DNA from: Pantoea sp. IMH
Lineage (GTDB): Bacteria; Pseudomonadota; Gammaproteobacteria; Enterobacterales; Enterobacteriaceae
Direction: 5' to 3'
Length of the DNA stretch: 64,000 nt
Assembly: GCF_000599885.1 (NCBI RefSeq)
Contig: NZ_JFGT01000006.1
Location: 310,001 to 374,000, forward strand
The notes beneath the pieces are model-generated. The model was not told the DNA's origin, did not search any database, and saw only the letters and a list, made by a program, of their open reading frames with translations. A program made the position numbers and the translations under genes. This document shows positions 6,962 to 15,965 of this stretch, in pieces (positions within the stretch are counted from its first letter, which is position 1; each line of letters begins with the position of its first letter).

Positions 6962-7571
6962 TGTTGTTATTAGATATGCTGAAGATATAAATGAAAAAAA
7001 TGAGATTACAGATTTTAACTTATTTTCAATAAGCGGCAAGGGTATCTCTGCAGTGAGCTGGGAATTACCCAATGCGCCACTAAAAAATTTCGGTGAGGAT
7101 TTATTGAAAAAAATGGTAAAGAATTATTCTGCAGGTGTTAGCGATGAAGATATATACACATTTGTCGTTTTATCAGCGGAGCAACCTGATAGCGCAATTG
7201 TTAACCACAGAAAAACCTGGGGGTTACTTAATGTTAGAGGTGTTAAAGTTAATGGGGTTGGGGAAAAAAAAGATTTGATAGTTAAAGGAAGTGAAGGGTT
7301 GATTCTTTCCGGCTTAGGTTCTGTTAAATCAAATAGCTTGGGAGTAATCGAAAGCTTAATTAATAGCGGCGAGAGGGTGTTTTTTTCAACCATCCCATCA
7401 ACTAATGTAAATATGACTTCTTCCATACCGAGGCAGATAACAGAATGGATGAGTAATATCTGGATAAATAATGGTGTCGTTTTTTTTGCATTGGGGCGTT
7501 ATGACGAACCTGATTGTGAAATTGTTGCTTTAGGCCAAAAAAGAAACCTGCAAAAACTTAAGTACACCTGA
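6951..7571 (+). CDS. Probable immunity protein, cassette 6
   Basis: The ATG at 6951 overlaps the toxin stop; 206 residues with no signal peptide or membrane helix. The sequence is AT-rich and unlike its CdiA surroundings. It reads as an alpha/beta protein (for example LIVKGSEGLILSGLGSVKS) and I do not recognise a family. Position and cytosolic character make it the likely partner of the HFND/HYDY toxin. No terminator hairpin is evident before CdiA-like DNA resumes near 7575. Confidence 0.6.
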   Translation: MTTDVVIRYAEDINEKNEITDFNLFSISGKGISAVSWELPNAPLKNFGEDLLKKMVKNYSAGVSDEDIYTFVVLSAEQPDSAIVNHRKTWGLLNVRGVKVNGVGEKKDLIVKGSEGLILSGLGSVKSNSLGVIESLINSGERVFFSTIPSTNVNMTSSIPRQITEWMSNIWINNGVVFFALGRYDEPDCEIVALGQKRNLQKLKYT

Positions 7572-7581
7572 CGTTAAGGCG

Positions 7582-7683
7582 GTAGACATCGCCAGGACAC
7601 AGGGGCAGATTGCGGCGACGAAAACAGCCACTGATAAGCTGAAGATGATAACGCCAGAGCAGAAGAAGGATGCAGAGGTGTAG
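7582..7683 (+). pseudogene. CdiA pretoxin remnant before cassette 7
   Basis: The frame reads VDIARTQGQIAATKTATDKL and then KMITPEQKKDAEV before a TAG at 7681-7683. It matches the SDIVRTQGQIAATKKATD segment of cassette 4 and ADIARTQGEL at 5913. The rest of the pretoxin and the VENN box are missing and the cassette 7 toxin follows at once. Confidence 0.65.
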
Positions 7684-8113
7684 TGGCAGCACGCTGGGCC
7701 TTACTGTGAAAGGAATGGCAACGAATGCGGCAATCGGTGTTGGAGTTAATGCTGGCGTTCAGCTTGCAGGAAAAGATCCGTTAAGCTATGTGGATGCGAT
7801 TATGGCGGGAGTTACAGCGGCAGCGACGACAGGAAAAGGCATTATAGCTTCGACTCCGATTAATATGGGGGGAGCGTCGATTGGAAGCAGTATTAAAGGG
7901 GAAGTTCCAGCTAACTCTGCTATTGCAGCCGGAGCCGGTTCAATATTTGGCGGCGCTGTTGGTAAAGTTGCTACAGAGCAGTTAAAGCCCGCTATTAAAG
8001 AAGGTAGTGCTGAATTAATAGGAGTGATAACAGGCGGTACCGTAAGCGAGGTAACTGGTAAAAATGTACAAGATGCTCTGAATAATGCGGGTGAAAAAAA
8101 TGGGGATAATTAA
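7670..8113 (+). CDS. Orphan hydrophobic CdiA-CT toxin, cassette 7
   Basis: The 147 codons open at the ATG at 7670, but toxin-like sequence begins only near 7690 (TVKGMATNAAIGVGVNAGVQ); the first codons belong to the joint. The body is Gly/Ala-rich with hydrophobic stretches and repeats the plan of cassette 5 (DAIMAGVTAAATTGKG; GAGSIFGGAVGKVATEQ). The tail VTGKNVQDALNNAGEKNGDN is polar. The frame is uninterrupted, the only hydrophobic toxin besides cassette 4 without a stop, but it lacks VENN and a clear ribosome-binding site. Membrane action is inferred. Confidence 0.62.
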   Translation: MQRCSGSTLGLTVKGMATNAAIGVGVNAGVQLAGKDPLSYVDAIMAGVTAAATTGKGIIASTPINMGGASIGSSIKGEVPANSAIAAGAGSIFGGAVGKVATEQLKPAIKEGSAELIGVITGGTVSEVTGKNVQDALNNAGEKNGDN

Positions 8114-8357
8114 CGTATGGGGTTTATTAATATTAATTTTTTATTGCATCTGCATTATTTGTTGCGCTGTAGTAATAGGCTATCTGTTGGCTTCTGTTAT
8201 CGTTTATTTTAAAATAGGAATATTTAATTTTGATTGGGAAATGGTTCTTCTTGATTCCTTAAAAAGAGGCACAGCCGGAGGGATAATTCTAGGCTTAGGC
8301 ATCTGGATTAAAGGAAAACTGAAAGAGTGTAAAGTTAATAAGAAGCCTACTAAATAA
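8100..8357 (+). CDS. Two-helix membrane immunity protein, cassette 7
   Basis: There are 85 residues from the ATG at 8100, overlapping the toxin stop by 14 bases; 8085 is an alternative start. A long N-terminal hydrophobic stretch (residues ~5-40; IINVWGLLILIFYCICIICC) precedes an acidic loop and a second helix (GTAGGIILGLGIWI). The tail is KECKVNKKPTK. It shares topology with the other four membrane immunity proteins but has lost the PPSDP tail. Confidence 0.68.
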   Translation: MGIINVWGLLILIFYCICIICCAVVIGYLLASVIVYFKIGIFNFDWEMVLLDSLKRGTAGGIILGLGIWIKGKLKECKVNKKPTK

Positions 8358-8364
8358 ACTCACC

Positions 8365-8392
8365 AATCCCGCCCTTTCAGCGGGATTTTACT
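8365..8392 (+). terminator. Terminator after cassette 7
   Basis: AATCCCGC and GCGGGATT form a perfect 8-bp stem with loop CCTTTCA, followed by TTAC. It lies seven bases after the immunity stop. Confidence 0.78.
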
Positions 8393-8404
8393 TAAATCCG
8401 TCAG

Positions 8405-8524
8405 CTACTTCTCCCCCGCCAGCCGGATGATTAGCTGCCCCGGCCCGGCGATCACTTCGATCTTCTGTCCCGTCTCAAACCCCAGCACCGCCAGCAGCAG
8501 GCACAGCTGATAGCGCAAATCTCC
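8405..8524 (-). pseudogene. SymE-like C-terminal remnant, copy 3
   Basis: The minus strand reads LLLAVLGFETGQKIEVIAGP and GQLIIRLAGEK with a TAG at 8405-8407. It is close to copy 2 (GFTTGQKIEVITGPGQLL). The sequence upstream of the GF motif is altered and then passes into CdiA DNA at the same joint as copy 2. Confidence 0.65.
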
Positions 8525-8527
8525 AGC

Positions 8528-8656
8528 CAGGTGGCAGATATTGCGAGGACGCAGGGTTCCCCGAAAAGATATGACGCACAGGAAGGTGGCAATGCGCTAA
8601 GGGCAAAATGGGTCACATACCTGTCGCCACCCAAATCCATAAGTTATCACGACTAA
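8528..8656 (+). pseudogene. Terminal CdiA pretoxin stub
   Basis: The frame reads QVADIARTQGSPKRYDAQEG and on to a TAA at 8654-8656. Only ADIARTQG matches the CdiA pretoxin; the next ~35 codons are unlike the other copies and may be the end of a lost cassette. The joint with SymE (CCAGCCAGG then TGGCAGATATTGCGAGG) is almost the same as at 5909. Confidence 0.5.
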
Positions 8657-9137
8657 TGTAAAGTGCGCGCATGAGCAAGCGCTGAAAAGTCAGCGAAGTA
8701 CATGCGGGCATTCATGATAAAAAGTGTGCTTGCCTTAACCCTAGGAATTTGTTTACTATTATCACCGCAAAAAGAACGATACGGTAATCTGCAGTGAGAT
8801 TGAGTGCTCTAACTCTGCCCCTTGTCGCTCAACAAGGTTCTTCCGTTCTACCCCGAAGGTAAAGATAAGCTAAATTATTTTCTGGCCTGACACTCAGCCA
8901 GACGCAAGGAATCCTTCCCAGGAGTGGATTTGAAATGGCATAGAAAGTTATATGCCGGTTCAAACAGGCCCCTCATTCCGGTAATTAGCTGGGACAGGAC
9001 GCCTGTCAAAAAACCTGTTCAGTATACGCTGAGAAACCATTCATTGTGTTGAACTGGGGTTTACTGATAAATCAGGGAGCATAACCCTGCAACAGGACGT
9101 AGGGATTTAATTAACTACGGAAAAAAGGGAATAAATA
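8657..9137. other. Intergenic stretch between the CDI array and the ail-like gene
   Basis: About 480 bases with no convincing gene on either strand. It marks the end of the CDI array and holds the upstream region of the outer-membrane protein gene. No tRNA, repeat or clear att site was seen. Confidence 0.5.
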
Positions 9138-9701
9138 ATGAAATTCAACATCACAGCAGCGGCCTTATTTTGTGGTGGATTAATGATAGCTACCGGCGCA
9201 CTGGCTGACAACCACACGCTATCGCTTGGCTATGCACAGAGCAAGGTGCAGGACTTTAAAAATATCCGTGGCGTGAATGCTCAATATCGCTACGAATGGG
9301 ATTCACCTGTCAGCATTATTGGCTCTTTCACCTATATGAAAGGCGATGACAGCTATTCCGAGCGGGTTGAAGCTTTCGGTGATATCGGCGGTTATGACGG
9401 AAAAACGGATGTGAAATACTATTCACTGATGGCAGGCCCGGCGTATCGCATTAATGAGTACTTCAGCCTTTATGCGCTTGCGGGTATGGCGCACACAAAA
9501 GTCAATGATAAAACAACTTACCTTACGACTTACTCAGAAGAGTATAACGAAAGCAAAACCTCGTTCGCTTATGGCGCAGGTGTGGTTGTCAATCCGACAG
9601 AAAATCTCTCCGTTAATATTGGGTACGAAGGCACCCGCGTTAAATATAATGATAACGTAACGGTAAATGGTTTTAACGTAGGCCTCGGCTACCGTTTCTG
9701 A
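9138..9701 (+). CDS. Ail/Lom/OmpX family outer-membrane beta-barrel protein
   Basis: This 187-residue protein has a classic signal peptide (cleavage after ...ATGALA, about residue 23) and alternating amphipathic strands of an 8-stranded barrel. It ends in GLGYRF, the aromatic C-terminus recognised by the BAM complex. Family landmarks are SLGYAQSKV in strand 1 and SLMAGPAYRINEYFSLYALA in the middle. Ail/Lom proteins act in adhesion, serum resistance or outer-membrane integrity; the role here cannot be fixed. The length is usual for the family. A ribosome-binding site (AAAAAGGGA) precedes the ATG. It stands alone between the CDI array and mfd. Confidence 0.88.
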   Translation: MKFNITAAALFCGGLMIATGALADNHTLSLGYAQSKVQDFKNIRGVNAQYRYEWDSPVSIIGSFTYMKGDDSYSERVEAFGDIGGYDGKTDVKYYSLMAGPAYRINEYFSLYALAGMAHTKVNDKTTYLTTYSEEYNESKTSFAYGAGVVVNPTENLSVNIGYEGTRVKYNDNVTVNGFNVGLGYRF

Positions 9702-9708
9702 TGCTGAT

Positions 9709-9734
9709 GCCCCCGGCCAGGCGGTCGGGGGTTA
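9709..9734 (+). terminator. Terminator after the ail-like gene
   Basis: CCCCCGGCC and GGTCGGGGG pair with one mismatch around AGGC, nine bases after the stop. The T tract is poor (TTAACGTGTTT). Confidence 0.6.
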
Positions 9735-10067
9735 ACGTGTTTAAGGATCCGGATTAACAGGCTCTCTATCCGGCCCGACTCATTACTATTGCGTAAGGCT
9801 TACAGCGATCACGATGAACAGGCAACAACCTGATCTGCCTGAAACACCCTCCCAGGAACCGTAAATAACGCTCACTCCTGGTAAAAAAACCGTTGTTCCT
9901 CTTTTTCTCTTAATGCGACAGCCTGCCCCAGCCAGCCAGCTAATCAGCCAGCCTCAGTAGAGTCATTCTGCCCTTTAGCGCGCAAGTTCTCCCGCCTGCG
10001 ACCTGTAACGTTATGCGTGCAGCGCACGCTTTCATCTACAGGTGGAAGGCAGAGAAAGGAGATGGCG
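9735..10067. other. Intergenic region between ail-like gene and mfd
   Basis: About 330 bases containing the 3' flank of mfd and the end of the ail transcript. No gene was seen. Repeats of CAGCCAGCC-type sequence near 9930 look incidental. Confidence 0.4.
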
Positions 10068-13000
10068 TCAGGCGGCATTCGCCAGAATCTGATCCATAAA
10101 CTCCCGCACCCACTTGATCCGCAGCTTACGCTCGCCGAGATCGCGAATAAATTTCAGCTTAGCCGGACCGTCAAGCCGCCAGTGCTGCGGTTCTTTCTGC
10201 ATCAGTCCAATCAGCCAGCCAGGATCGGCCTTGTTCTTCTCGGCAAATTCGATAAAACCGCCTTTATCGCTCGCTTCAACGCGACGGATACCGATCTGTT
10301 TCGCCACCAGACGGAGCGCGGCCACATCCAGCAGATTACGCGCGGCGTCGGGAAGCTTGCCGAATCTGTCTATCAGCTCCACTTTCAGATCTTCCAGCTC
10401 ACCATCTTCCTGGGCGCTGGCGATACGCTTATAGAAGGAAAGGCGCGTATTCACGTCGGGGATATAATCGTCCGGCAGCAGCGAAGGAATGCGCAGCTCA
10501 ATGTCTGTCTGGTTGCTGGTCAGATCTTCCAGCGACGGTTCACGCCCTTCCTTCAGGGCATCCACGGCATTTTCCAGCAGCTCCATATAGAGCGAGAAGC
10601 CGATGGTTTCCATCTGTCCGCTCTGATCCTCGCCAAGCAGTTCACCGGCACCGCGAATTTCCAGATCGTGCGTCGCCAGCGCAAAGCCCGCACCCAGATC
10701 TTCCAGCGAGGCGATAGCTTCCAGCCGTTTCCTGGCATCGGTGGTCATCGCTTTCGGATGCGGCGTCAGCAGCCAGGCATAGGCCTGATGGTGTGAACGA
10801 CCGACGCGGCCACGCAGCTGATGAAGCTGGGCCAGACCAAAGTGATCGGCACGTTCAATGACGATGGTATTGGCCGTGGGAATATCGATACCGGTTTCGA
10901 TGATGGTGGTACAGACCAGCACGTTGAACCGCTGATGATGGAAATCGTTCATCACCCGTTCCAGATCGCGCTCGCGCATCTGGCCGTGACCAATCGCCAC
11001 GCGCGCTTCGGGCACCAGCTCTGAGAGACGGTTCGCCGCTTTCTCGATATTTTCAACATCGTTATAGAGGTAGTAAACCTGGCCGCCACGCAGGATCTCA
11101 CGCAGGATCGCTTCACGGACCACCAGATCGTCATATTGCCGCACGAAGGTTTTGACCGCCAGGCGACGCGCGGGCGGGGTGGCGATAATCGACAGATCGC
11201 GCATACCGCTCATCGCCATATTCAGGGTACGGGGGATCGGGGTGGCGGTCAGCGTCAGGATATCGACGTCGGCACGCATCGCCTTGATCCGCTCCTTGTG
11301 GCGGACGCCAAACCGGTGCTCTTCATCCACGATCAGCAGTCCCAGATCGCGCCACTTCAGATCGTTTGCCAGCAGTTTGTGCGTGCCGATCAGGATATCT
11401 ATTTTTCCTTCCTGCGCTTCCGTCAGGATCTGCGCCTGCTCTTTGGCGCTGCGGAAGCGGGAAAGCATCTCGATGCGGACAGGCCAGTTGGCGAAGCGAT
11501 CGCGGAAGTTATCGTAATGCTGCTGAGCCAGCAGGGTGGTCGGCACCAGCACTGCGACCTGCTTGTGGTTTTCCACCGCGAGGAAGGCGGCGCGCATCGC
11601 CACTTCGGTCTTACCGAAGCCCACATCGCCACAAACCAGTCGGTCCATCGCCAGCGGCTGGCACATATCGCTCAGAACCGCGTTAATAGCCTGTGCCTGA
11701 TCGGGTGTGGTTTCAAACGGAAAGCTCTCACAGAAAAGCTGATACTGTTCGCGATCGTGCTTGAAGGCGAATCCCGCCTTGGCGGCGCGCAGCGCATAGA
11801 TATCGAGCAGTTCAGCCGCCACATCGCGCACTTTCTCCGCCGCTTTTTGCCGGGCGCGGGGCCAGGCATCGCTGCCGAGTTTGTGCAGCGGCGCATTCTC
11901 ATCAGCGCCGCCTGCATAGCGGCTAATCAGATGCAGCGAGGAAACCGGCACATAGAGTTTGGCGTCGCCCGCATAGGTCAGCATCAGATATTCGGCAGTG
12001 ATCCCGCCCGTTTCCAGCGTGGTCAGCCCCATATAACGTCCGACACCGTGCTCCAGATGTACTACCGGCTGGCCGGGATGCAGTTCGGCCAGATTGCGAA
12101 TCAGCACATCCGGGTTAATGGTACGGCGGCTGTCCTGACGGCGACGGCTGACGCGTTCACCCAGCAGATCGCTTTCACAAATCAGCGCGCGCTGGCGCAG
12201 GCTGTCGATAAAACCATGCTCGCTGGCCCCGATAATCAGGTAATAACCGGGTTCAGCGGCTTCGTTAAGCTCGCTAATGGCTTTCGGAGTAACTTTGATG
12301 CGCGCCAGCAATTCCTGTAATGCTTCACGGCGTCCTTCGCTCTCAACTGAAAAGATAACCGGCCCGTCAAAGGATTCGATAAAACGGCGCAGGGCGTCCA
12401 GCGGCGCTTTAGCCTGAGCCTGCACGGCGAGATCGGGCAGCCCCTGGTAGCCCAGGTTGGTGTTAGCTGCTTTTTCAGGCAGATGATCGCCGGAAAGCTG
12501 GATGCGTGGCCACTTTTTCAATTCGCTGAACAGCTGGTCGGTGCGCAGCCAGAGCGACTCTGGCGGCAGCAGCGGACGCATCGGATCAACACGGCGGTTT
12601 TCATAGCGGGAGGTCACATCCAGCCAGAAGCGATCGGCGCTGCTTTCCAGATTGCCTGTATTCACCAGCAGCGTGTTAGCGGGCAGATAGCTGAACAGCG
12701 GTGGCAGAGATTGTTCAAAAAAGAGCGGTTGCCAGTACTCGATCCCGGCGGGCAGGGTACCTTTACTGACCTGCTGGTAAACGTGCTCAGCCTCGCGACG
12801 CACGTCAAAATGCTCGCGCCACTGGCTGCGGAACAGCTCAATAGCCGCTTTGTCCGTCGGGAATTCATGGGCTGGCAACAGATTGATCGCCGCAACCTCT
12901 TCCAGCGTACGCTGGCTGTCAGCGTCAAACAGCCGCAGGCTGTCAATCTCATCATCAAAGAAGTCAATGCGATAGGGACGGTCGCTGCCCATCGGGTAGA

Positions 13001-13511
13001 GATCCAGCAGCGCGCCACGAGTAGCATACTCGCCATGCTCCATCACCTGATCGACGTGGCGGTAGCCAGCCTGCTCAAGCTGCTCCCGCAATTTATCACG
13101 GGAGAGCCGCTGCCCCTTCTGCATAACCAGCGCATGACCGTGCAGGAATTCGTGTGGGCAGACCCGCTGCATCAGCGTATTCACCGGCAGGATCAGCACG
13201 CCTCTTGCCATCATTGGCAGGCCGTAGAGCGTGGAGAGACGCGAAGAGATGATATCCTGATGGGGAGAAAAACTGTCGAAAGGCAGCGTTTCCCAGTCGG
13301 CCAGGCTGAAGACCGGTTCGTGCGTAAACTGTTTGATTTCGTCATACAGGCGCAGCGCATTTTGCATATCCGGCGCGATCAGCATCACCGGTCCGCTATG
13401 GCGCTCAATAATTTCCGCGCATTCAACCGCACAGGCAGCCCCGGTCAGTTGACCCAGTTGCCGCTGATCGCCAGCCTTCGCTGGCAGAGTGTATCGGGTA
13501 GTTTCAGGCAT
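10068..13511 (-). CDS. mfd: Transcription-repair coupling factor Mfd
   Basis: This 1147-residue protein is essentially the E. coli length (1148). Mfd recognises RNA polymerase stalled at DNA lesions, pushes it off using ATP-driven translocation and recruits UvrA. The N-terminal UvrB-like region starts MPETTRYTLPAKAGDQRQLG. The RNA-polymerase-interacting region is near residues 470-550 (PVVHLEHGVGRYMGL). The translocase has Walker A (GDVGFGKTEVAMRAAF) and the DEEH box (LLIVDEEHRFG), plus motif VI (QLRGRVGRS). Gene order with lolCDE downstream of its divergent start matches enterobacteria. Several long opposite-strand frames inside it are shadows. Confidence 0.98.
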   Translation of the reverse strand: MPETTRYTLPAKAGDQRQLGQLTGAACAVECAEIIERHSGPVMLIAPDMQNALRLYDEIKQFTHEPVFSLADWETLPFDSFSPHQDIISSRLSTLYGLPMMARGVLILPVNTLMQRVCPHEFLHGHALVMQKGQRLSRDKLREQLEQAGYRHVDQVMEHGEYATRGALLDLYPMGSDRPYRIDFFDDEIDSLRLFDADSQRTLEEVAAINLLPAHEFPTDKAAIELFRSQWREHFDVRREAEHVYQQVSKGTLPAGIEYWQPLFFEQSLPPLFSYLPANTLLVNTGNLESSADRFWLDVTSRYENRRVDPMRPLLPPESLWLRTDQLFSELKKWPRIQLSGDHLPEKAANTNLGYQGLPDLAVQAQAKAPLDALRRFIESFDGPVIFSVESEGRREALQELLARIKVTPKAISELNEAAEPGYYLIIGASEHGFIDSLRQRALICESDLLGERVSRRRQDSRRTINPDVLIRNLAELHPGQPVVHLEHGVGRYMGLTTLETGGITAEYLMLTYAGDAKLYVPVSSLHLISRYAGGADENAPLHKLGSDAWPRARQKAAEKVRDVAAELLDIYALRAAKAGFAFKHDREQYQLFCESFPFETTPDQAQAINAVLSDMCQPLAMDRLVCGDVGFGKTEVAMRAAFLAVENHKQVAVLVPTTLLAQQHYDNFRDRFANWPVRIEMLSRFRSAKEQAQILTEAQEGKIDILIGTHKLLANDLKWRDLGLLIVDEEHRFGVRHKERIKAMRADVDILTLTATPIPRTLNMAMSGMRDLSIIATPPARRLAVKTFVRQYDDLVVREAILREILRGGQVYYLYNDVENIEKAANRLSELVPEARVAIGHGQMRERDLERVMNDFHHQRFNVLVCTTIIETGIDIPTANTIVIERADHFGLAQLHQLRGRVGRSHHQAYAWLLTPHPKAMTTDARKRLEAIASLEDLGAGFALATHDLEIRGAGELLGEDQSGQMETIGFSLYMELLENAVDALKEGREPSLEDLTSNQTDIELRIPSLLPDDYIPDVNTRLSFYKRIASAQEDGELEDLKVELIDRFGKLPDAARNLLDVAALRLVAKQIGIRRVEASDKGGFIEFAEKNKADPGWLIGLMQKEPQHWRLDGPAKLKFIRDLGERKLRIKWVREFMDQILANAA

Positions 13512-13588
13512 AATCAGTCAGAAAGTCTCTTCGCAAAAGGGAGAGCGGGACGCCGCAGCGCGCCCGATTCAGCTAACCGAGTATACCT

Positions 13589-13798
13589 CTATTTCGGCGA
13601 TTGTTGGGTGTAGTGCATTCTGGGTCGGTCAATGTTTGCCCAAACCAGCTCATTTTCGCCGTGATAGCTATGGTTACCATCATCCCATTTCACGTAATAA
13701 CCCGCCGGGGCAGCGCCCTGTTCGAAGACATTGACGATCATTCCCTTAATCTCACCCGTTTTGTGTCTGACGATACTGCCTTTAGGATATTTAGACAT
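13589..13798 (-). CDS. Small conserved hypothetical protein
   Basis: There are 69 residues from the ATG at 13798, chosen because GGAG lies eight bases upstream; a start three codons earlier has no such site. The sequence MSKYPKGSIVRHKTGEIKGM followed by YYVKWDDGNHSYHGENELVW has the look of a small beta-barrel (KOW/DUF2158-like), with PKGSIVRHK at the front. No signal peptide or membrane helix. The function is unknown. It lies just upstream of mfd in the same orientation and could be co-transcribed. Confidence 0.7.
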   Translation of the reverse strand: MSKYPKGSIVRHKTGEIKGMIVNVFEQGAAPAGYYVKWDDGNHSYHGENELVWANIDRPRMHYTQQSPK

Positions 13799-14068
13799 CT
13801 TTACCACTCCCGCACTTACGTTACCGCGTTGTCCCCTTTAAAGTATGTCCACCTTCTCTGAGAGGTTAATAGAGTTTAGATCGAACGAGCGGGATCAAAT
13901 GCGCAATAAACCGGCAAATCTTACTTATCGATACAAAGTTCTGCGTATTTCACAGCAAAGAAACAAACTAACCCGAAGAGTCAGCGGCTTAGAGGTTCCA
14001 TAACGGCGGGCTAACCTTTATTATCTTCGATCACTTTTTGCCAACGCTATCGCCAGAAGACGGAATAC

Positions 14069-15268
14069 ATGTATCAACCTGTCGCGTTATTTATCGGTCT
14101 GCGCTATATGCGTGGACGAGCTTCCGACCGTTTCGGCCGGTTTGTGTCCTGGCTCTCCGCCATCGGCATTACCCTTGGCGTTATGGCGCTGGTCACCGTG
14201 CTGTCGGTGATGAACGGCTTTGAGCGCGAGCTTGAGCAAAACACCCTCAGCCTGATGCCCCAGGCGTTAGTGACCAGTGAAAAAGGGTCAGTCAATCCGA
14301 AAGAAACGCCAGCCTCTTCACTCCAGTTACAGGGAGTCAGCCAGATTACGCCGCTGACGACAGGCGATGTGGTGCTGCAAAGCGCCCGCAGCGTGGGCGT
14401 CGGCGTTATGCTGGGCGTAAATCCGGATGAGCCGGACCCGCTGACGCCGTTCCTGGTCAACGTGAAGCAAAGCGATCTTCAGCCCGGTCGTTATAACGTG
14501 ATCATTGGTGAGCAGCTGGCGGGCCAGCTCGGCGTGCAGCGCGGTGAGCAGATCCGCCTGATGGTGCCTTCTGCAAGCCAGTTTACCCCGATGGGCCGTC
14601 TGCCCAGCCAGCGCCTGTTTACCGTCATCGGTACCTTCGCCGCCAACAGCGAAGTGGATGGCTATCAGATCCTGACTAACCAGCAGGATGCTTCTCGTCT
14701 GATGCGCTATCCGTCAGGCAACATTACCGGCTGGCGACTCTGGCTGGATAAACCGCTGGCGGTTGATGCGCTCAGCCAGCAAGCGCTGCCGGCCGGCCTG
14801 GTCTGGAAAGACTGGCGGGAGCGTAAGGGCGAGCTGTTCCAGGCCGTCAGAATGGAAAAAAATATGATGGGGCTGCTGCTCAGCCTGATCGTTGCCGTGG
14901 CCGCCTTCAATATCGTTACGTCGCTGGGGCTGCTGATTATGGAGAAACAGGGCGAGGTCGCTATCCTGCAAACCCAGGGGCTGACCCGCCGGCAAATTAT
15001 GCTGCTCTTTATGGTGCAGGGTGCCACGGCAGGCATCGTCGGAGCAGTGCTGGGAGCCTTGCTCGGCGTTTTACTTGCCAGCCAGCTTAACAACCTGATG
15101 CCGTTGATTGGCGCGTTCCTGGATGGCGCCGCGCTACCGGTGGTGATCTCCGTGCCGCAGGTGGTGACCATTGTTATTATCGCCATGATCGTGGCGCTGG
15201 TTTCCACGCTCTATCCTTCCTGGCGCGCCGCCGCCGTTCAACCCGCTGAGGCTTTACGTTATGAGTAA
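14069..15268 (+). CDS. lolC: Lipoprotein-releasing ABC transporter permease LolC
   Basis: This 399-residue inner-membrane protein is one half of the LolCDE exporter that extracts outer-membrane lipoproteins and hands them to LolA. The start [18 protein letters not shown] is the family start. Helix 1 is at ~25-48 ([23 protein letters not shown]), followed by a ~220-residue periplasmic domain that binds LolA, then three C-terminal helices and the end PAEALRYE. It overlaps lolD by eight bases. Likely essential. Confidence 0.97.
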   Translation: MYQPVALFIGLRYMRGRASDRFGRFVSWLSAIGITLGVMALVTVLSVMNGFERELEQNTLSLMPQALVTSEKGSVNPKETPASSLQLQGVSQITPLTTGDVVLQSARSVGVGVMLGVNPDEPDPLTPFLVNVKQSDLQPGRYNVIIGEQLAGQLGVQRGEQIRLMVPSASQFTPMGRLPSQRLFTVIGTFAANSEVDGYQILTNQQDASRLMRYPSGNITGWRLWLDKPLAVDALSQQALPAGLVWKDWRERKGELFQAVRMEKNMMGLLLSLIVAVAAFNIVTSLGLLIMEKQGEVAILQTQGLTRRQIMLLFMVQGATAGIVGAVLGALLGVLLASQLNNLMPLIGAFLDGAALPVVISVPQVVTIVIIAMIVALVSTLYPSWRAAAVQPAEALRYE

Positions 15269-15965
15269 CCCGATTTTGTTGCAGTGCGACAACCTGTGCA
15301 AACGCTATCAGGAAGGCAGCGTCGAAACTGATGTCCTGCGCAACGTCTCTTTCAGCGTGGCGCCGGGTGAAATGATGGCGATTGTCGGCAGTTCCGGCTC
15401 CGGTAAAAGTACGCTGATGCATCTGCTGGGGGGGCTGGATACGCCGACTTCCGGCGATGTGATTTTTAACGGCCGTTCGCTGAACGGTATGTCCTCCTCA
15501 GCGAAAGCAGGGTTGCGTAACCGCGAGCTGGGGTTTATCTATCAGTTTCACCATCTCCTGCCCGATTTCAGCGCCCTGGAAAATGTGGCGATGCCGCTGC
15601 TGATTGGCAAAACGGCCAAAGGCGAAGCGGAAGCGAAAGCGCGCGAGTTGCTGGCTGCCGTCGGCCTTGAGAAGCGGGCGGCGCATCGCCCGTCGGAACT
15701 CTCCGGCGGCGAACGGCAGCGCGTGGCGATAGCGCGCGCGCTGGTTAATAACCCGCGCCTGGTGCTGGCCGATGAGCCAACCGGTAACCTGGATGCCCGC
15801 AATGCGGATGCCATCTTCGATCTGCTGGGCGAGCTTAACGTCCGCCAGGGAACTGCGTTTCTGGTCGTGACACACGATCTGCATCTGGCGAAGCGGCTTA
15901 ACCGCCAGATGGAAATGCGCGATGGGCAGCTGACCGGCGACGTCACCCTGGCGGGTACGCTGTAA
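15261..15965 (+). CDS. lolD: Lipoprotein-releasing ABC transporter ATPase LolD
   Basis: This 234-residue ATPase powers LolC and LolE. Walker A is [16 protein letters not shown] (residues ~42-57), the signature is [16 protein letters not shown], Walker B is [12 protein letters not shown], and the H-loop is VVTHD. It overlaps lolC and its stop overlaps the lolE ATG (TAATG), so the three are translationally coupled. Confidence 0.98.
   Translation: MSNPILLQCDNLCKRYQEGSVETDVLRNVSFSVAPGEMMAIVGSSGSGKSTLMHLLGGLDTPTSGDVIFNGRSLNGMSSSAKAGLRNRELGFIYQFHHLLPDFSALENVAMPLLIGKTAKGEAEAKARELLAAVGLEKRAAHRPSELSGGERQRVAIARALVNNPRLVLADEPTGNLDARNADAIFDLLGELNVRQGTAFLVVTHDLHLAKRLNRQMEMRDGQLTGDVTLAGTL

Noticed and set aside
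8452..8640. 62-codon minus-strand frame near the end of the CDI array
   Set aside because: It is an out-of-frame reading of the SymE remnant and CdiA stub.
11136..12320. 394-codon plus-strand frame inside mfd
   Set aside because: It is antisense to a clearly real, motif-rich mfd and has low-complexity His/Gln/Arg-rich composition typical of a shadow frame in GC-rich DNA.
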